Assembly (NCBI GenBank): GCA_041394905.1
Contig: JAWKHJ010000002.1
Span: 62,001 to 126,000, forward strand
Direction: 5' to 3'
Length of the DNA stretch: 64,000 nt
Origin: RI-231 sp041394905
Lineage (GTDB): Bacteria > Acidobacteriota > Terriglobia > Bryobacterales > UBA6623
Part shown: piece after piece, positions 37,907 to 46,995 of the stretch
Layout of the letters: each line of letters starts with the position of its first letter
Numbering within the stretch: the first letter of the stretch is position 1
Made by a program: the position numbers and the translations under genes
The notes under the pieces: model-generated
What the model was told of the DNA's origin: nothing
Database searches by the model: none
Seen by the model: only the letters and a program-made list of their open reading frames with translations

Positions 37907-39255
37907 GCGCTGCTGCGCTCTTTGGAAAAGAACTCGCGAACCAGCTTCCGCAACAGTCCCAACGAACCGAGAACGGCCACCAAGTTGGGCACGGCCATCA
38001 GCCCGTTCATCGTGTCCGAGATGCTCCAAATCACGTGCAGCCCGCCCGTCGCACCGATGTAGACGAACACGATCCACAACAGCCGGTAGGGTAAGCTCGC
38101 CGCCGTGCCAAACAGATACGTCACTGCCGTCTCGCCGTAGAACGACCAACCCACCACGGTCGAGAAGGCGAACAGAATCAGCCCGGTCGAGACCACCAGA
38201 TCGCCCCATACGCCAGGCAGCCCGACCTCGAACGCCTTCGCAGACATTGCCGCTCCGGTCTCGCCCGAGTCCCACACGCCTGTCGTCAAGATGACCAACC
38301 CGGTCAGCAAGCAGACCACGATCGTATCCACGAAGACCTCGACGATGCCGTAGCAAGCTTGACGGACCGGGTGGTCCGTGGTCGCCGAACAATGCACCAA
38401 CGGAGCGCTACCCAAGCCGGCTTCATTCGAGAACAGGCCGCGCGCGATTCCGTAGCGCACCGCATGCGCAACGGTCGCGCCCGCAAAGCCGCCGCCGGCC
38501 GCTTGCCCGGAGAATGCTCCTTCGAGCACCAGCCCAATTGCGTGCGGGATCTCGCCTGCGAAGCGCAGCACGATGATCAGCGCGCCCAGCAGGTAGATGG
38601 CGCACATCGCCGGGACGAGCCGCTCGGTCACCTGGACGATGCGCTGTACCCCGCCCAGCACCACCACCGCAGTGAGCGCGGCGAGAGTTAAGCCCGTCAC
38701 CATCGGGTCGACGCCGTAACTCGTCTTCGCCGCCTCGGCCACCGAATTGGCCTGCACCATGTTGCCGATGCCAAATGCGGCGAGGCTCGTGAACGCGGCG
38801 AACAACACGCCCAGCCAGCGCATGTTCAGCCCGTGCGACAGCACATACATCGCGCCGCCGCGCATGACGCCCGCCTTGTCTCGCTGGCGGTAGTGCATCG
38901 AGATCGCGATCTCGGCGAACTTCGTCGCCATACCGAGCACGCCCGAAACCATCAGCCAGAACAACGCGCCCGGGCCGCCCAGGCTGATCGCGGTCGCCAC
39001 GCCCGCGATGTTGCCCACGCCGACCGTTGATGCCAGCGCCGTCGCCAGAGCCTGAAACGGCGTCACCGAACCCTCAGCCGGAGCGGAGGAGAGCAGCTTG
39101 CCGAAAACAGTTTTGAAGGCAAAGCCCAAGCGCACGAACTGCACGCCGCCGGTGACGAACGTCAGGACGACGCCGGCGCCCATCAGCAGCGCCATCATGG
39201 GCAGTCCCCATACGAGGCTATTGAGTTGATTGTGCAGTTGTTCGAGAAGTTCCAC
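37903..39255 (-). CDS. AGCS-family alanine/glycine:cation symporter
   Basis: 450 residues, about eleven helices. It has the AGCS signatures FQALATALASTVGVGNIAGVATAI, GPGALFWLMVSGVLGMATKFAEI, MRGGAMYVLSHGL and HAVRYGIARGLFSNEAGLGSAPLVHCSA. These proteins import alanine, glycine or other small amino acids with Na+ (or H+). The start lies 11 bases after the sulfatase stop, so the two may be one transcript. Ends in a stop shared as CTAG with the GT39-like gene. Confidence 0.93.
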   Translation of the reverse strand: MELLEQLHNQLNSLVWGLPMMALLMGAGVVLTFVTGGVQFVRLGFAFKTVFGKLLSSAPAEGSVTPFQALATALASTVGVGNIAGVATAISLGGPGALFWLMVSGVLGMATKFAEIAISMHYRQRDKAGVMRGGAMYVLSHGLNMRWLGVLFAAFTSLAAFGIGNMVQANSVAEAAKTSYGVDPMVTGLTLAALTAVVVLGGVQRIVQVTERLVPAMCAIYLLGALIIVLRFAGEIPHAIGLVLEGAFSGQAAGGGFAGATVAHAVRYGIARGLFSNEAGLGSAPLVHCSATTDHPVRQACYGIVEVFVDTIVVCLLTGLVILTTGVWDSGETGAAMSAKAFEVGLPGVWGDLVVSTGLILFAFSTVVGWSFYGETAVTYLFGTAASLPYRLLWIVFVYIGATGGLHVIWSISDTMNGLMAVPNLVAVLGSLGLLRKLVREFFSKERSSA

Positions 39256-39266
39256 GCGGTCGGGCC

Positions 39267-40739
39267 CTAGCGAACCGTGGTCGGCTCGATCACGCGATCG
39301 TAGCGCAACTCGCCGCCGCGAAGCCGTAGGATCTGCGGCCGAGGGCCTGGGTTCTGTAGCTCATGCGGCGCTTCCGCATCGAGCGTTTGGAACAAGTCCA
39401 TCAGCCGCGCCACCACGTCAGGGTGTTGCGCGGCAACGTCGACCTGCTCGGAGCGGTCGTTCTCCACGTCGAAGAGTTGGCCGACGGCGGGCGCGGGCCC
39501 CGTGACCACGCCGGGGCAGTCGCTCGGCCTTGCCTGCTCGTACTGCGCGATGATCGTCACGCCGTCCGGCCCGCGCGGATCAACCCAGTCTTTCGCCTCA
39601 GCTTCGCTCATGCAGCGGAAGCCCGGGCGGGGCAGCCGCGCGTGCAGCTTCCAGCGCCCGGAGCGCACGATCCGCAGTTCGTCACCGCCCATGGCGAATA
39701 TCGCCTCATGCGGACTCTTCTCGCTTCGCCCGCTCATCAGAGGGAGCAGGTTCGCTCCGTCGATCTTGCGCCCTTGAGGTAATTGGCCGCCGGCGGTCTC
39801 GACCAGCGTCGGCAGCACGTCAATCGTCCCTGCAATCTCGCCCGTTACCCGTCCGGCTGGAATGCGTCCGGGCCACCAAGCGATCCCCGGAACCCGAATG
39901 CCGCCCTCGTAGGTTGAGCTCTTGAGGCCGCGCAGCCCCGCCGTCGAGCCCCCGTAGGTTGGCCCGTTGTCGGAGGTGAACCAGACGAGCGTGTTGCGGT
40001 CCAGGCCCAGCTCCCGCAGCCTGGCGAGGATCCGCCCGACTGACCAGTCAAGCTCGCGCACGGCGTCGGAGTAGAGGTCATCCGGCGTTTCGGGCGTGTA
40101 AAAGTCGTCGCTCGCCGCTAATGGCTTGTGCGGCATGGCGTGCGGCAGGTAGAGAAAGAACGGCTGCTCGCGGTTGGCTTCGATGAACGCGATGGCGCGT
40201 TCGGTGTACTTTTTGGTCAGCTCCGCCTGCACCACCGGATACTCCGCAACGTGTTCGTTCTCGACCAGTTGTACCGGCCGCATGTCGTTCGAATAGAGGA
40301 TGCCGTAGTAAGAGTCGAAGCCTTGCCGGCGCGGCAGGAAGCGGTCAACGTGGCCCAGGTGCCACTTTCCGATCGCGGCGGTGGCATAGCCGAGCGGTCC
40401 GAGCGCTTCGGCGATCGTCACCTCTTCCGGCGGCAATCCGATGTCGTTTTTGCCCGCGTCCGGGGACGGATTCTGCACCAGCGTGTGACGGAAGGGATAG
40501 CGGCCTGTCAGGATCGTCGCGCGTGAGGGAGCGCAATAGGGCATCGGCACGTAGAAGTCGGTGAAGCGGATGCCCTCGCGCGCCATGCGGTCGATATTGG
40601 GCGTCTGGTGCGCCGTCCCGCCATACGAAGACAGGTCGCCATAGCCGAGGTCGTCGGCAAAGATCACGATGAAGTTCGGCTTGGTTTGGGCCCCGAGCGA
40701 GGCGGCGAAAGCGAGGGCGAGCAGAAAGCGCGGCAGCAT
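39267..40739 (-). CDS. Secreted arylsulfatase-type sulfatase
   Basis: 490 residues, intact. Sec signal peptide (FLLALAFAASLGAQ), then FIVIFADDLGYGDLSSYGG with the calcium-binding Asp pair (29, 30), and PMPYCAPSRATILTGRYPF: the C-x-P-S-R signature with Cys 69 to be converted to formylglycine. IGKWHLGHVDRFLPRRQGFDSYYG supplies the conserved Lys and His, and VWFTSDNGPTYGGSTAGLRG the second metal site. Family S1, arylsulfatase A-like. It removes sulfate esters from glycans or aryl compounds outside the cell. Unlike the first sulfatase (477-1987) it is Sec-exported. Confidence 0.93.
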   Translation of the reverse strand: MLPRFLLALAFAASLGAQTKPNFIVIFADDLGYGDLSSYGGTAHQTPNIDRMAREGIRFTDFYVPMPYCAPSRATILTGRYPFRHTLVQNPSPDAGKNDIGLPPEEVTIAEALGPLGYATAAIGKWHLGHVDRFLPRRQGFDSYYGILYSNDMRPVQLVENEHVAEYPVVQAELTKKYTERAIAFIEANREQPFFLYLPHAMPHKPLAASDDFYTPETPDDLYSDAVRELDWSVGRILARLRELGLDRNTLVWFTSDNGPTYGGSTAGLRGLKSSTYEGGIRVPGIAWWPGRIPAGRVTGEIAGTIDVLPTLVETAGGQLPQGRKIDGANLLPLMSGRSEKSPHEAIFAMGGDELRIVRSGRWKLHARLPRPGFRCMSEAEAKDWVDPRGPDGVTIIAQYEQARPSDCPGVVTGPAPAVGQLFDVENDRSEQVDVAAQHPDVVARLMDLFQTLDAEAPHELQNPGPRPQILRLRGGELRYDRVIEPTTVR

Positions 40740-40740
40740 G

Positions 40741-40799
40741 GCCCCAAGAGTCTATCAGTCTCGGGGCTGATTTGTTAAATCGACGTAAAGCCCCTTTTT
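40741..40799 (+). promoter_or_regulatory. Possible attenuator-like leader ahead of the sigma factor gene
   Basis: Three complementary tracts lie in order: GCCCC (40741-40745), GGGGC(T) (40763-40768) and (A)GCCCC (40789-40794), the last followed by TTTTT (40795-40799). The middle tract can pair with either side; pairing with the third gives a terminator-like hairpin with an inner GATTT-GTT-AAATC stem. Read on the minus strand it would instead be the leader of the sulfatase. Seen directly; function is inference. Confidence 0.35.
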
Positions 40800-40890
40800 A
40801 CTTGGATTTAACTGGCGTCACATAACCCCCCAGCCGGTGCGCGGCGTCATGCATTCACGGGAGTCGGCACGGCTCCCAAAGAGGGAAGAC

Positions 40891-41487
40891 ATGTCCGTAT
40901 CCGCAGACGTCATTCGACAAGCCCAGGCCGGCGACGGTGAAGCCTTCGCTTTGCTCGTGTATACCTATCGTCGCCGGATCTTTGGCACGATTTACCGATT
41001 GGTCGGCCGCGGACAAGAGGTCGAGGACGTGGGGCAGGACGTTTTCCTGCGGATACACCAGTCGATCGGGCAATTGCGTGAGGTCGAGGTGTTCGACACC
41101 TGGCTGTACCGCCTGACCGTGAATACCGTCTACGACCATCTCAGGCGCAAACGTCGGATCGCCGACGTACCCATGTGCGAGCTCTCCGAGGAGCAACTCG
41201 TCAGCGCCGACGCGGCCGAAAGCGCCCGCATCGACTCCATCCAGACCCGCCAACGCAGCAACCACGAGCATCTCGAAGCGCTGCTTGCTGAGATCTCGGA
41301 GGAAGACCGGTTGTTGCTCGAGCGCAAGGAGATCGAAGGCCTTTCGCTCAAAGAGCTCCGCCGCATCTACGACGCCAACGAGAGCGCCTTGAAAGTGCGC
41401 CTGTTCCGCGCCCGCAAGCGCGCCCTCGAAGCCCACCAGCGGGTCTTCCAGAGCGCAGCCACATCGTCTGCGGCCATGGCCGCCTAG
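40891..41487 (+). CDS. ECF-type RNA polymerase sigma factor
   Basis: 198 residues. ATG at 40891 after a GAGGGAAG site; an earlier in-frame ATG exists but lacks one. Sigma-2 region: AFALLVYTYRRRIFGTIYRLVGRGQEVEDVGQDVFLRIHQSI with WLYRLTVNTVYDHLRRKRR. A linker follows, then sigma-4: LLAEISEEDRLLLERKEIEGLSLKELRRIYDANESALKVRLFRARK, the -35 recognition helix-turn-helix. No anti-sigma gene is adjacent. SigE/RpoE-like group; regulon unknown. A short Ala-rich tail follows. Stop shared as CTAG with the convergent gluconolactonase-like gene. Confidence 0.92.
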   Translation: MSVSADVIRQAQAGDGEAFALLVYTYRRRIFGTIYRLVGRGQEVEDVGQDVFLRIHQSIGQLREVEVFDTWLYRLTVNTVYDHLRRKRRIADVPMCELSEEQLVSADAAESARIDSIQTRQRSNHEHLEALLAEISEEDRLLLERKEIEGLSLKELRRIYDANESALKVRLFRARKRALEAHQRVFQSAATSSAAMAA

Positions 41488-42446
41488 GCCGGTCCCGGCA
41501 TGACCGCCGCTCGCGTCTTGGTGCGGATACGGCACAAGTAGGAGTGCATCGTCACATAAAGCGTCGAGCCGTCGTCGCCCCAGGCGACGTTGGCCGTGCG
41601 CTCGCCGGTCTCGATTCGTCCCAGCCGCTTCCCCGCGCTCGAAAATACCCAGACGCCGCCCGGGCCGCTCGAGAAGATGTTGCCCTGGGCGTCGACCTTG
41701 AAGCCGTCGACGATGCCGGGAAGCTTGCCCACCAGATCGGAGAAGTCGCAATGCACCTCGCCCACGCCGATTGTTCCGTCCGCCTTCACCGGGAAGGCCT
41801 TGATCACCGGCGTTTGCCGGTTCGAGTGGCCCACGTAGAGCGTCTTGCCGTCAGGTGAGAACGCCAGGCCGTTCGGATTCTCGAACTCGTCGGTCAGCAG
41901 CGTCAGCTTGCGGTCCGGCAAGCTGAGGCGGAACAGACCGCAGAAAGGCAACTCGCGGTTCACCTTGTCCTCGTATCGCTCGGGCAACCCGTAGGCCGGA
42001 TCGGTGAAGTAGAGCGAGCCGTCCGGGCCGTAGACCAGGTCGTTGGGGCTGTTGAGCCGCTTGCCCTCGTAAGAATCCGCCAGCGTCATCTTGCCGCCCG
42101 AGCTCTCGATCCGTGAGATGCGTCGGTCGCCGTGCTCGCACATCGTCATCCGGCCTTCCGAGTCGAACGTCAGCGCGTTCGAGCCCGGCTCGTCGCTATA
42201 CCACTGCACACCCGTGTAGCCCGAAGGCTGCATCCAAATGCGCAGTCCGTCCGCCTCAGTCCAGCGCATGATGGCGTTGCGCGGAATGTCGGAAAAATAG
42301 AGCGCGCTCTCGCGCCGGGACCATACCGGACCTTCCGACCAGGTCAAACCGCGCGCAATACGCTCGAGCTTCGCTTCTGGTGCGATTAAGCCCTCAAACG
42401 CCGGATCCTCGATCACGAGCTCGCCGAAGGTTGGGTAAGATGTCAT
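41484..42446 (-). CDS. SMP-30/gluconolactonase/LRE-like propeller hydrolase
   Basis: 320 residues, no signal peptide. Six-bladed propeller of the SMP-30 family: ARGLTWSEGPVWSRRESALYFSDIPRNAIMRW, LTFDSEGRMTMCEHGDRRI, KRLNSPNDLVYGPDGSLYFTDPAYGL (Asn-Asp metal ligands), NPNGLAFSPDGKTLYVGHS and GIVDGFKVDAQGNIFSSGPGGVWVF (Asp/Gly metal site). These enzymes hydrolyse sugar lactones. ATG at 42444-42446; the reading frame open further upstream is not supported by homology. Confidence 0.9.
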   Translation of the reverse strand: MTSYPTFGELVIEDPAFEGLIAPEAKLERIARGLTWSEGPVWSRRESALYFSDIPRNAIMRWTEADGLRIWMQPSGYTGVQWYSDEPGSNALTFDSEGRMTMCEHGDRRISRIESSGGKMTLADSYEGKRLNSPNDLVYGPDGSLYFTDPAYGLPERYEDKVNRELPFCGLFRLSLPDRKLTLLTDEFENPNGLAFSPDGKTLYVGHSNRQTPVIKAFPVKADGTIGVGEVHCDFSDLVGKLPGIVDGFKVDAQGNIFSSGPGGVWVFSSAGKRLGRIETGERTANVAWGDDGSTLYVTMHSYLCRIRTKTRAAVMPGPA

Positions 42447-42561
42447 GAGCCCACTATTGTAAGGCTCTCGACCACGCAGCTTTACACGGTTCCCCCTACG
42501 CGGGGCTTCGTGCGGCGTTTTGCCCGGCTCGCCGAAGCGTGATGGTCCACAAGGCGACTCT

Positions 42562-42984
42562 ATGTCTACCAACACCAACGATCTTCCCAACGCCGCCCAG
42601 GGCGGCGGCTACATCAGCCGGTCTCTCAAGGTCAGCGGCTCCGTCCCCGGGGCGGGCGATCTCTACATCGACGGTACAGTCGATGGTCAGATCGATCTCG
42701 CCGACCGCCGGGTGACCATCGGCGAAGCCGGCGTTGTGACCGCCGAAGTCCAAGCCGGAGAAATCCGCGTGATGGGTTCCTTGGAGGGCGTCGCCTCGGC
42801 CGCCGAGCGCATCGAAGTTGCGCAGACGGGTTCGGTTGAAGGCGAAGTGACCACCAAGCGCATCAAGATCGAGGAAGGCGCACGCTTCGAAGGTTCGGTC
42901 AAGATCTCCGGCATGCGCAAGTCGGCGGAGAAGAAGAACCCCGGTCGCGTCGTTGCCGGCCAGGCTGCAGCCAAAGCCGTTTAG
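42562..42984 (+). CDS. Bactofilin
   Basis: 140 residues. A flexible start (MSTNTNDLPNAAQGG) leads to the bactofilin beta-helix: LKVSGSVPGAGDLYIDGTVDGQIDLADRRVTIGEAGVV, AGEIRVMGSLEGVASAAERIEV and GSVEGEVTTKRIKIEEGARFEGSVKI, then a basic tail (MRKSAEKKNPG). Bactofilins polymerise at the membrane and act in cell shape, polarity or wall synthesis. Start chosen at the ATG; an upstream TTG in frame is unlikely. Confidence 0.93.
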   Translation: MSTNTNDLPNAAQGGGYISRSLKVSGSVPGAGDLYIDGTVDGQIDLADRRVTIGEAGVVTAEVQAGEIRVMGSLEGVASAAERIEVAQTGSVEGEVTTKRIKIEEGARFEGSVKISGMRKSAEKKNPGRVVAGQAAAKAV

Positions 42985-43116
42985 CCGGGGCGCTCAAACG
43001 CAGTCCCGTACCTGGAAGGATTCTTGGACTAGGCGTCTCCGGAGCGTAGTTCCCTAGCAGGGATAGTGTATTCACCCGAGAGTATGACTCTCTGAGCCGG
43101 TGTTAGCCTGAACCCG

Positions 43117-44226
43117 GTGGAGACCCTTTTTATCCTCGCGACGGCGATCAGTCGCATCGCGGCGGCCTGGATCGCATTGCGCCTGTACCGCACCGTTCGG
43201 CAGCGGCGTTTCGCCATTGTCGCGTTTGCGGTCGGCGTCTCCGCCATGTTCCCGCTGGGCGAGCTGTTCGGCGCGGACAGACTGCTCGTGGCCGGTTGGT
43301 TGCAGGACACCGCCAACGGGCTCGCCGTCCTGCTCACCGCGCTCATCCTGGTCCGCACCCTCACCGATCTCTACCAGGCCTATGAGGAGATCCAGCGCAC
43401 GAACGCCGTGCTCGATCAGCGGGTCCACGAACGAACGGCTGAGCTGCGCACGGCTAACGCCAGCTTGGCCGAAGAAGTCAAAGAGCGCGTCAAGGCCGAA
43501 ACCGCTCTGCGCGAAAGCGAAGCCGCACTGCGCTCGAGCGAAGCCGAGCTGCGTAAGTTGGCTGCCTTGCTCATCGCTGCGCAAGAAGAAGAACGCCGCC
43601 GTCTGGCTCGCGAGTTGCACGACGACACCAGCCAGACGCTCGCCGCGCTGGCCATCGAGCTAGCCTCGTTGCAACGCAAAGCTGTCGACGCCGACCAAGG
43701 CGTCCGCCGCGGGCTCGAAAGCGTCGAGCAGTCAGTCCACCGCCTCGCCGAAGGCATCCACGACATGTCGCGGCTGCTGCACCCGTCGATTCTCGACGAC
43801 TTGGGCCTCGAAGCCGCCATCAGCGCCGAGTGCAAACGCGTCTCCGAGCGCGAAGGCTTCCCCATCAGCTTCGAAGCCGTCGATCTGCCAGACGAGCTGC
43901 CGCGCGATTGCGCGCTCACGTTCTACCGCATTACCCAGGAAGCGCTGCACAACATCGCCAAACATGCCCAGGCGAGCAGCGCAAGCGTCCTGCTACAGGG
44001 CGATGACGACCGCGTCACGCTCGAAATCGAGGACTCCGGCAAGGGCTTCGATCCCATGCAGGCGCGCCGCACTTCCGGGTTGGGATTGATCAGTATGGGC
44101 GAGCGCGTTCGCCTGCTTGGCGGAGTCCTCCGACTCGACTCCAAACCGGGCGCCGGCGCGCGCATCCGGGTGGAAGCCCCGGTATCGAGGGAAACACATG
44201 AACAAGCCACGAGTCTTGCTTGCTGA
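43117..44226 (+). CDS. Sensor histidine kinase, NarL/DesK group
   Basis: 369 residues from GTG at 43117. Two or three N-terminal helices, a long coiled coil (VHERTAELRTANASLAEEVKERVKAETALRESEAAL in pieces), then the HisKA_3 site LLIAAQEEERRRLARELHDDTSQTLAAL with phospho-acceptor His 168, and the ATP-binding ITQEALHNIAKHAQ, EIEDSGKGFDP and GLGLISMGERVRLLGG. The usual N-box Asn is present (ALHNIAKHA). No obvious extracellular sensor domain, so it may sense membrane state or a partner. The last 29 bases overlap the response regulator gene. Confidence 0.93.
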   Translation: METLFILATAISRIAAAWIALRLYRTVRQRRFAIVAFAVGVSAMFPLGELFGADRLLVAGWLQDTANGLAVLLTALILVRTLTDLYQAYEEIQRTNAVLDQRVHERTAELRTANASLAEEVKERVKAETALRESEAALRSSEAELRKLAALLIAAQEEERRRLARELHDDTSQTLAALAIELASLQRKAVDADQGVRRGLESVEQSVHRLAEGIHDMSRLLHPSILDDLGLEAAISAECKRVSEREGFPISFEAVDLPDELPRDCALTFYRITQEALHNIAKHAQASSASVLLQGDDDRVTLEIEDSGKGFDPMQARRTSGLGLISMGERVRLLGGVLRLDSKPGAGARIRVEAPVSRETHEQATSLAC

Positions 44227-44845
44227 CGACCACCAGATCCTAATCGAAGGCCTGCGCGGGCTGCTCGAGCTCGAGTATGAGTTGCTGCCGACCGTCGCCG
44301 ACGGCCGCGCTCTTGTTAACGCCGCGCGCGAGCAGCAGCCGGATGTCATCGTGGCCGACATTTCGATGCCGTTGCTCAACGGCATCGAGGCGGCGCGTCA
44401 GATTCTCAAAGACGCGCCTGGGGCCAAGGTCATCTTCCTAACCATGCATTCGGACGTGGCCTACGCCGCCGAAGCCTTCCGCGCCGGGGCGTCCGGGTAC
44501 GTGCTGAAGAAGTCCGCGGCATCGGAGCTCGTCACCGCCATCCGCGAGATCCTCAAGGGGGGCGTCTACGTTACTCCGCCAATCGCCAAGGCGATGATGC
44601 GCGATTCGATGTTCGGCCGTCCGCCGAGCCCGGAAACCCCCGGCACGGCGCTGACCTCCCGCCAACGCGAGGTGCTGCAACTCGTCGCCGAGGGGCACTC
44701 GATCAAAGAGATCGCGAGCATCCTCAACGTCTCGCCCAAGACCGTCGAGTTCCACAAGTACCGTGTGATGGAGCAACTCGACCTGCGCACCACGGCCGAG
44801 CTTACCCAGTACGCGGTCAAGCACGGCATCGTCTCGCCGGCCTAA
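44198..44845 (+). CDS. LuxR/NarL-family response regulator
   Basis: 215 residues. Receiver domain: acidic pocket LLADDH (Asp 10, 11), phospho-Asp 54 in VIVADISMP, Thr in FLTMHSD, Lys in YVLKKSA. The C-terminal LuxR helix-turn-helix is LTSRQREVLQLVAEGHSIKEIASILNVSPKTVEFHKYRV. Its start lies inside the 3' end of the kinase gene, so the two are cognate partners. Target genes not evident; the glycan locus starts 36 bases downstream on the same strand. Confidence 0.95.
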   Translation: MNKPRVLLADDHQILIEGLRGLLELEYELLPTVADGRALVNAAREQQPDVIVADISMPLLNGIEAARQILKDAPGAKVIFLTMHSDVAYAAEAFRAGASGYVLKKSAASELVTAIREILKGGVYVTPPIAKAMMRDSMFGRPPSPETPGTALTSRQREVLQLVAEGHSIKEIASILNVSPKTVEFHKYRVMEQLDLRTTAELTQYAVKHGIVSPA

Positions 44846-44881
44846 GCCCGGACCGCGAGGCGGTGATACGCTGGGCGAAGG

Positions 44882-45723
44882 TTGCGCCGGCTCATCGTCA
44901 ACGCCGACGACTTCGGTTTCACCGAAGACGTCAACGAGGGGATTGTCCATGCCTTTGAGCGCGGCATTCTGCGCTCGACGACGCTGATGGCCAACGGCGC
45001 CGCCTTCGAGCACGCCGTCAAGCTGGCGCGCCAGACGCCCGGCCTGGACGTCGGTGTGCACCTGACCCTGGTCGACGGCCCCTCCCTCTCACAGCCGGGG
45101 CGCGAGTTGCCGGCGACCGTCGCACGCCTGCTGCTCGCCATTCGGTCCGCTTGGGGCCCTACGGCGATCGAAGAGGAGTGTTGCGCGCAGATCGAGAAGA
45201 TCCGCGCGGCGGGCATCGAGCCGAGCCACGTCGACACGCACAAGCATACGCACCTGTTTCCGCCCGTGCTCGACGCCGTGCTGCGAGCCGCCAAGCGCAA
45301 CGGCATCGCTTGGGTGCGTAGGCCGTTCGATCTCCCGCTGACCCCGGCCGCCGCCAACACGCCCTGGAAGCGCCGCCTCGTCAGTCGCATGCTCGGCGGG
45401 CTCAGCAGAGGCTTCGATCGCCGGATGCGCGCAGAGGGCTTGCATGCGACGGACGCCTTCGCGGGCTTTCAGTTGACGGGGTTCTACCGCGAGCCTGAAC
45501 TGGCCGGACTGCTGCGCGCCTTGCCTGAGGGAGTCACGGAATTCATGTGCCACCCCGGCTTTTGCCGCGAGCCGCTGCAATCCGCGCGGACGCGTCTCAA
45601 GCTAAGCCGCGTCCAAGAGCTCGAAGCGCTGACCTCGGACCTCGTCCTGCGCGCCGCGTCGAAGCGCAGGTCGAAATCACGAGCTTCCGCGCGCTCTGCG
45701 CCGCAGGCGAGCGCGCTCAATGA
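44882..45723 (+). CDS. ChbG/HpnK-type carbohydrate deacetylase (frameshifted end)
   Basis: About 280 residues. RRLIVNADDFGFTEDVNEGIVHAFERGIL with the Asp-Asp metal site, LDVGVHLTLVDGPSLS and EPSHVDTHKHTHLFPPVLDAVL with His ligands match the YdjC/ChbG/HpnK fold, metal-dependent deacetylases of amino sugars or hopanoid glycosides. The visible frame runs on to 46297, but beyond about residue 260 it is the antisense of the neighbouring glycosyltransferase. One base slip near 45655 gives RRVEAQVEITSFRALCAAGERAQ (in pieces) and a stop at 45721-45723, the expected family length. Start codon TTG at 44882. Confidence 0.85.
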
Positions 45724-46945
45724 GAGCGAAGTAGCGCTCCACATGCGCATCCGGCGTCCACTTCTCGAGGAAAGCCTTGCGGCCCTGCCTGCCCAGCCCC
45801 AAGCGGAATTCCGTGTCGCGATAAAGCGTTTCCATGCGCTGGACCAGCTCGGCTTGGTCGCCAAAGATCACGCCGCCGCCACCGTCTTCGATGATCTCGG
45901 GCAGTGGCCCCAGATCGCGCACGATCACCGGAATGCCGCGCGCGTTCGCCTCGATCACGATGATGCCGAAGGTCTCATACGTCACCGAAGGCGCCAGCAC
46001 CGCCAGCGCATTGGCGTAGTAGGGGCCCAGGTTCTCCTGGCTCACCCAGCCATCGAAGCGGATACGCTCGCAACCGTCGGCCTGCGCCCGAAGAGCCTTC
46101 TCATAAGCGCCCGAGCCTACGATCACCAAATCGTACTCCCCGGGTCCTCGGAAGGCCTCGATCAAGTCCTGCACGCCCTTGTACTTTTCCAGCCGTCCGA
46201 CGAAGAGGTAGTAAGGCCGCTCGTGCGGGGGAGGAGCGCTGTCGCGAGTCAGCTCTTCGACCGGGTCCAAAAAGTAATTCAAGACTTCGAAGTCTGATTC
46301 GAACCCGCGCTCGCGGTGCATCCGGGCCGTGAAGCGGCTTGGTGAGAGAAACTGGTCCACGTGACGAGCCGCGCGCGGCAGCAAACCGCTGTAACGCCAC
46401 CACTGCGGCGGCCTGCCCGAGCGCACAGTGCACGAGATGCATGTCGGCCGGTCGCACACCCGCGAGCGGTTCTTCCACAGCACGCTCATGGGGCAAACCA
46501 ACCAGTGATCGTGCGCGGTGTAGAGCTTCGGCGGAGCGTAGCTGGGCTCGATCTCGAGCACGCCGGGTCCGAACAGCGAGATGTTGTGGTAATGCACGAC
46601 GTCGAAGCGCTTGCTTTCCAGGATCTCGGCGATCCTCGCGCCTGTCGTCAGCGGGCGGCCCGTCTGGTGTGCCAGCAGCGGCCCCAATGAGCCCATGCCG
46701 CTCTCGAGCCGATGCACGGTCACGCCCTCGGTGACCGGAAACGCGCTAGGATCGACCTGAGACTGGAGCAGGTGGAACGAGTCCGAGCAATGGATCACAT
46801 CGACCTGATGCCCGCGACGTACCAACTCCGTTGCCAACCGGTAAAGATAGATCGAATCCCCGCCGAAGCTATACGGCGGGTAAAAGATCGAGATCAGGCA
46901 GAAGTGCAGGAACTGGTCTCCAGGCTCGCAGAACCCAAACCGCAT
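45677..46945 (-). CDS. GT4-family glycosyltransferase with a Cys cluster
   Basis: 422 residues, ATG at 46943-46945. GT-B fold. The N-domain has LISIFYPPYSFGGDSIYLYRLATELVRRGHQV (donor/acceptor glycine loop), VVHYHNISLFGPGVL and HDHWLVCP, followed by the Cys set CDRPTCISC (46428-46458). The C-domain has YYLFVGRLEKYKGVQDLIEAF, FDGWVSQENLGPYYANAL and the E-x7-E motif PSVTYETFGIIVIEANARG. Paralogue of 59017-60286 with the same Cys pattern. Its end overlaps the convergent deacetylase by about 47 bases. Probably adds a sugar to a lipid-linked surface glycan in the cytoplasm. Confidence 0.9.
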   Translation of the reverse strand: MRFGFCEPGDQFLHFCLISIFYPPYSFGGDSIYLYRLATELVRRGHQVDVIHCSDSFHLLQSQVDPSAFPVTEGVTVHRLESGMGSLGPLLAHQTGRPLTTGARIAEILESKRFDVVHYHNISLFGPGVLEIEPSYAPPKLYTAHDHWLVCPMSVLWKNRSRVCDRPTCISCTVRSGRPPQWWRYSGLLPRAARHVDQFLSPSRFTARMHRERGFESDFEVLNYFLDPVEELTRDSAPPPHERPYYLFVGRLEKYKGVQDLIEAFRGPGEYDLVIVGSGAYEKALRAQADGCERIRFDGWVSQENLGPYYANALAVLAPSVTYETFGIIVIEANARGIPVIVRDLGPLPEIIEDGGGGVIFGDQAELVQRMETLYRDTEFRLGLGRQGRKAFLEKWTPDAHVERYFALIERARLRRRARGSS

Positions 46946-46995
46946 AGTACCGTAGACCTCCGCGCTATCCGCGTTCGGCCAGAGGGACGGCCAAG

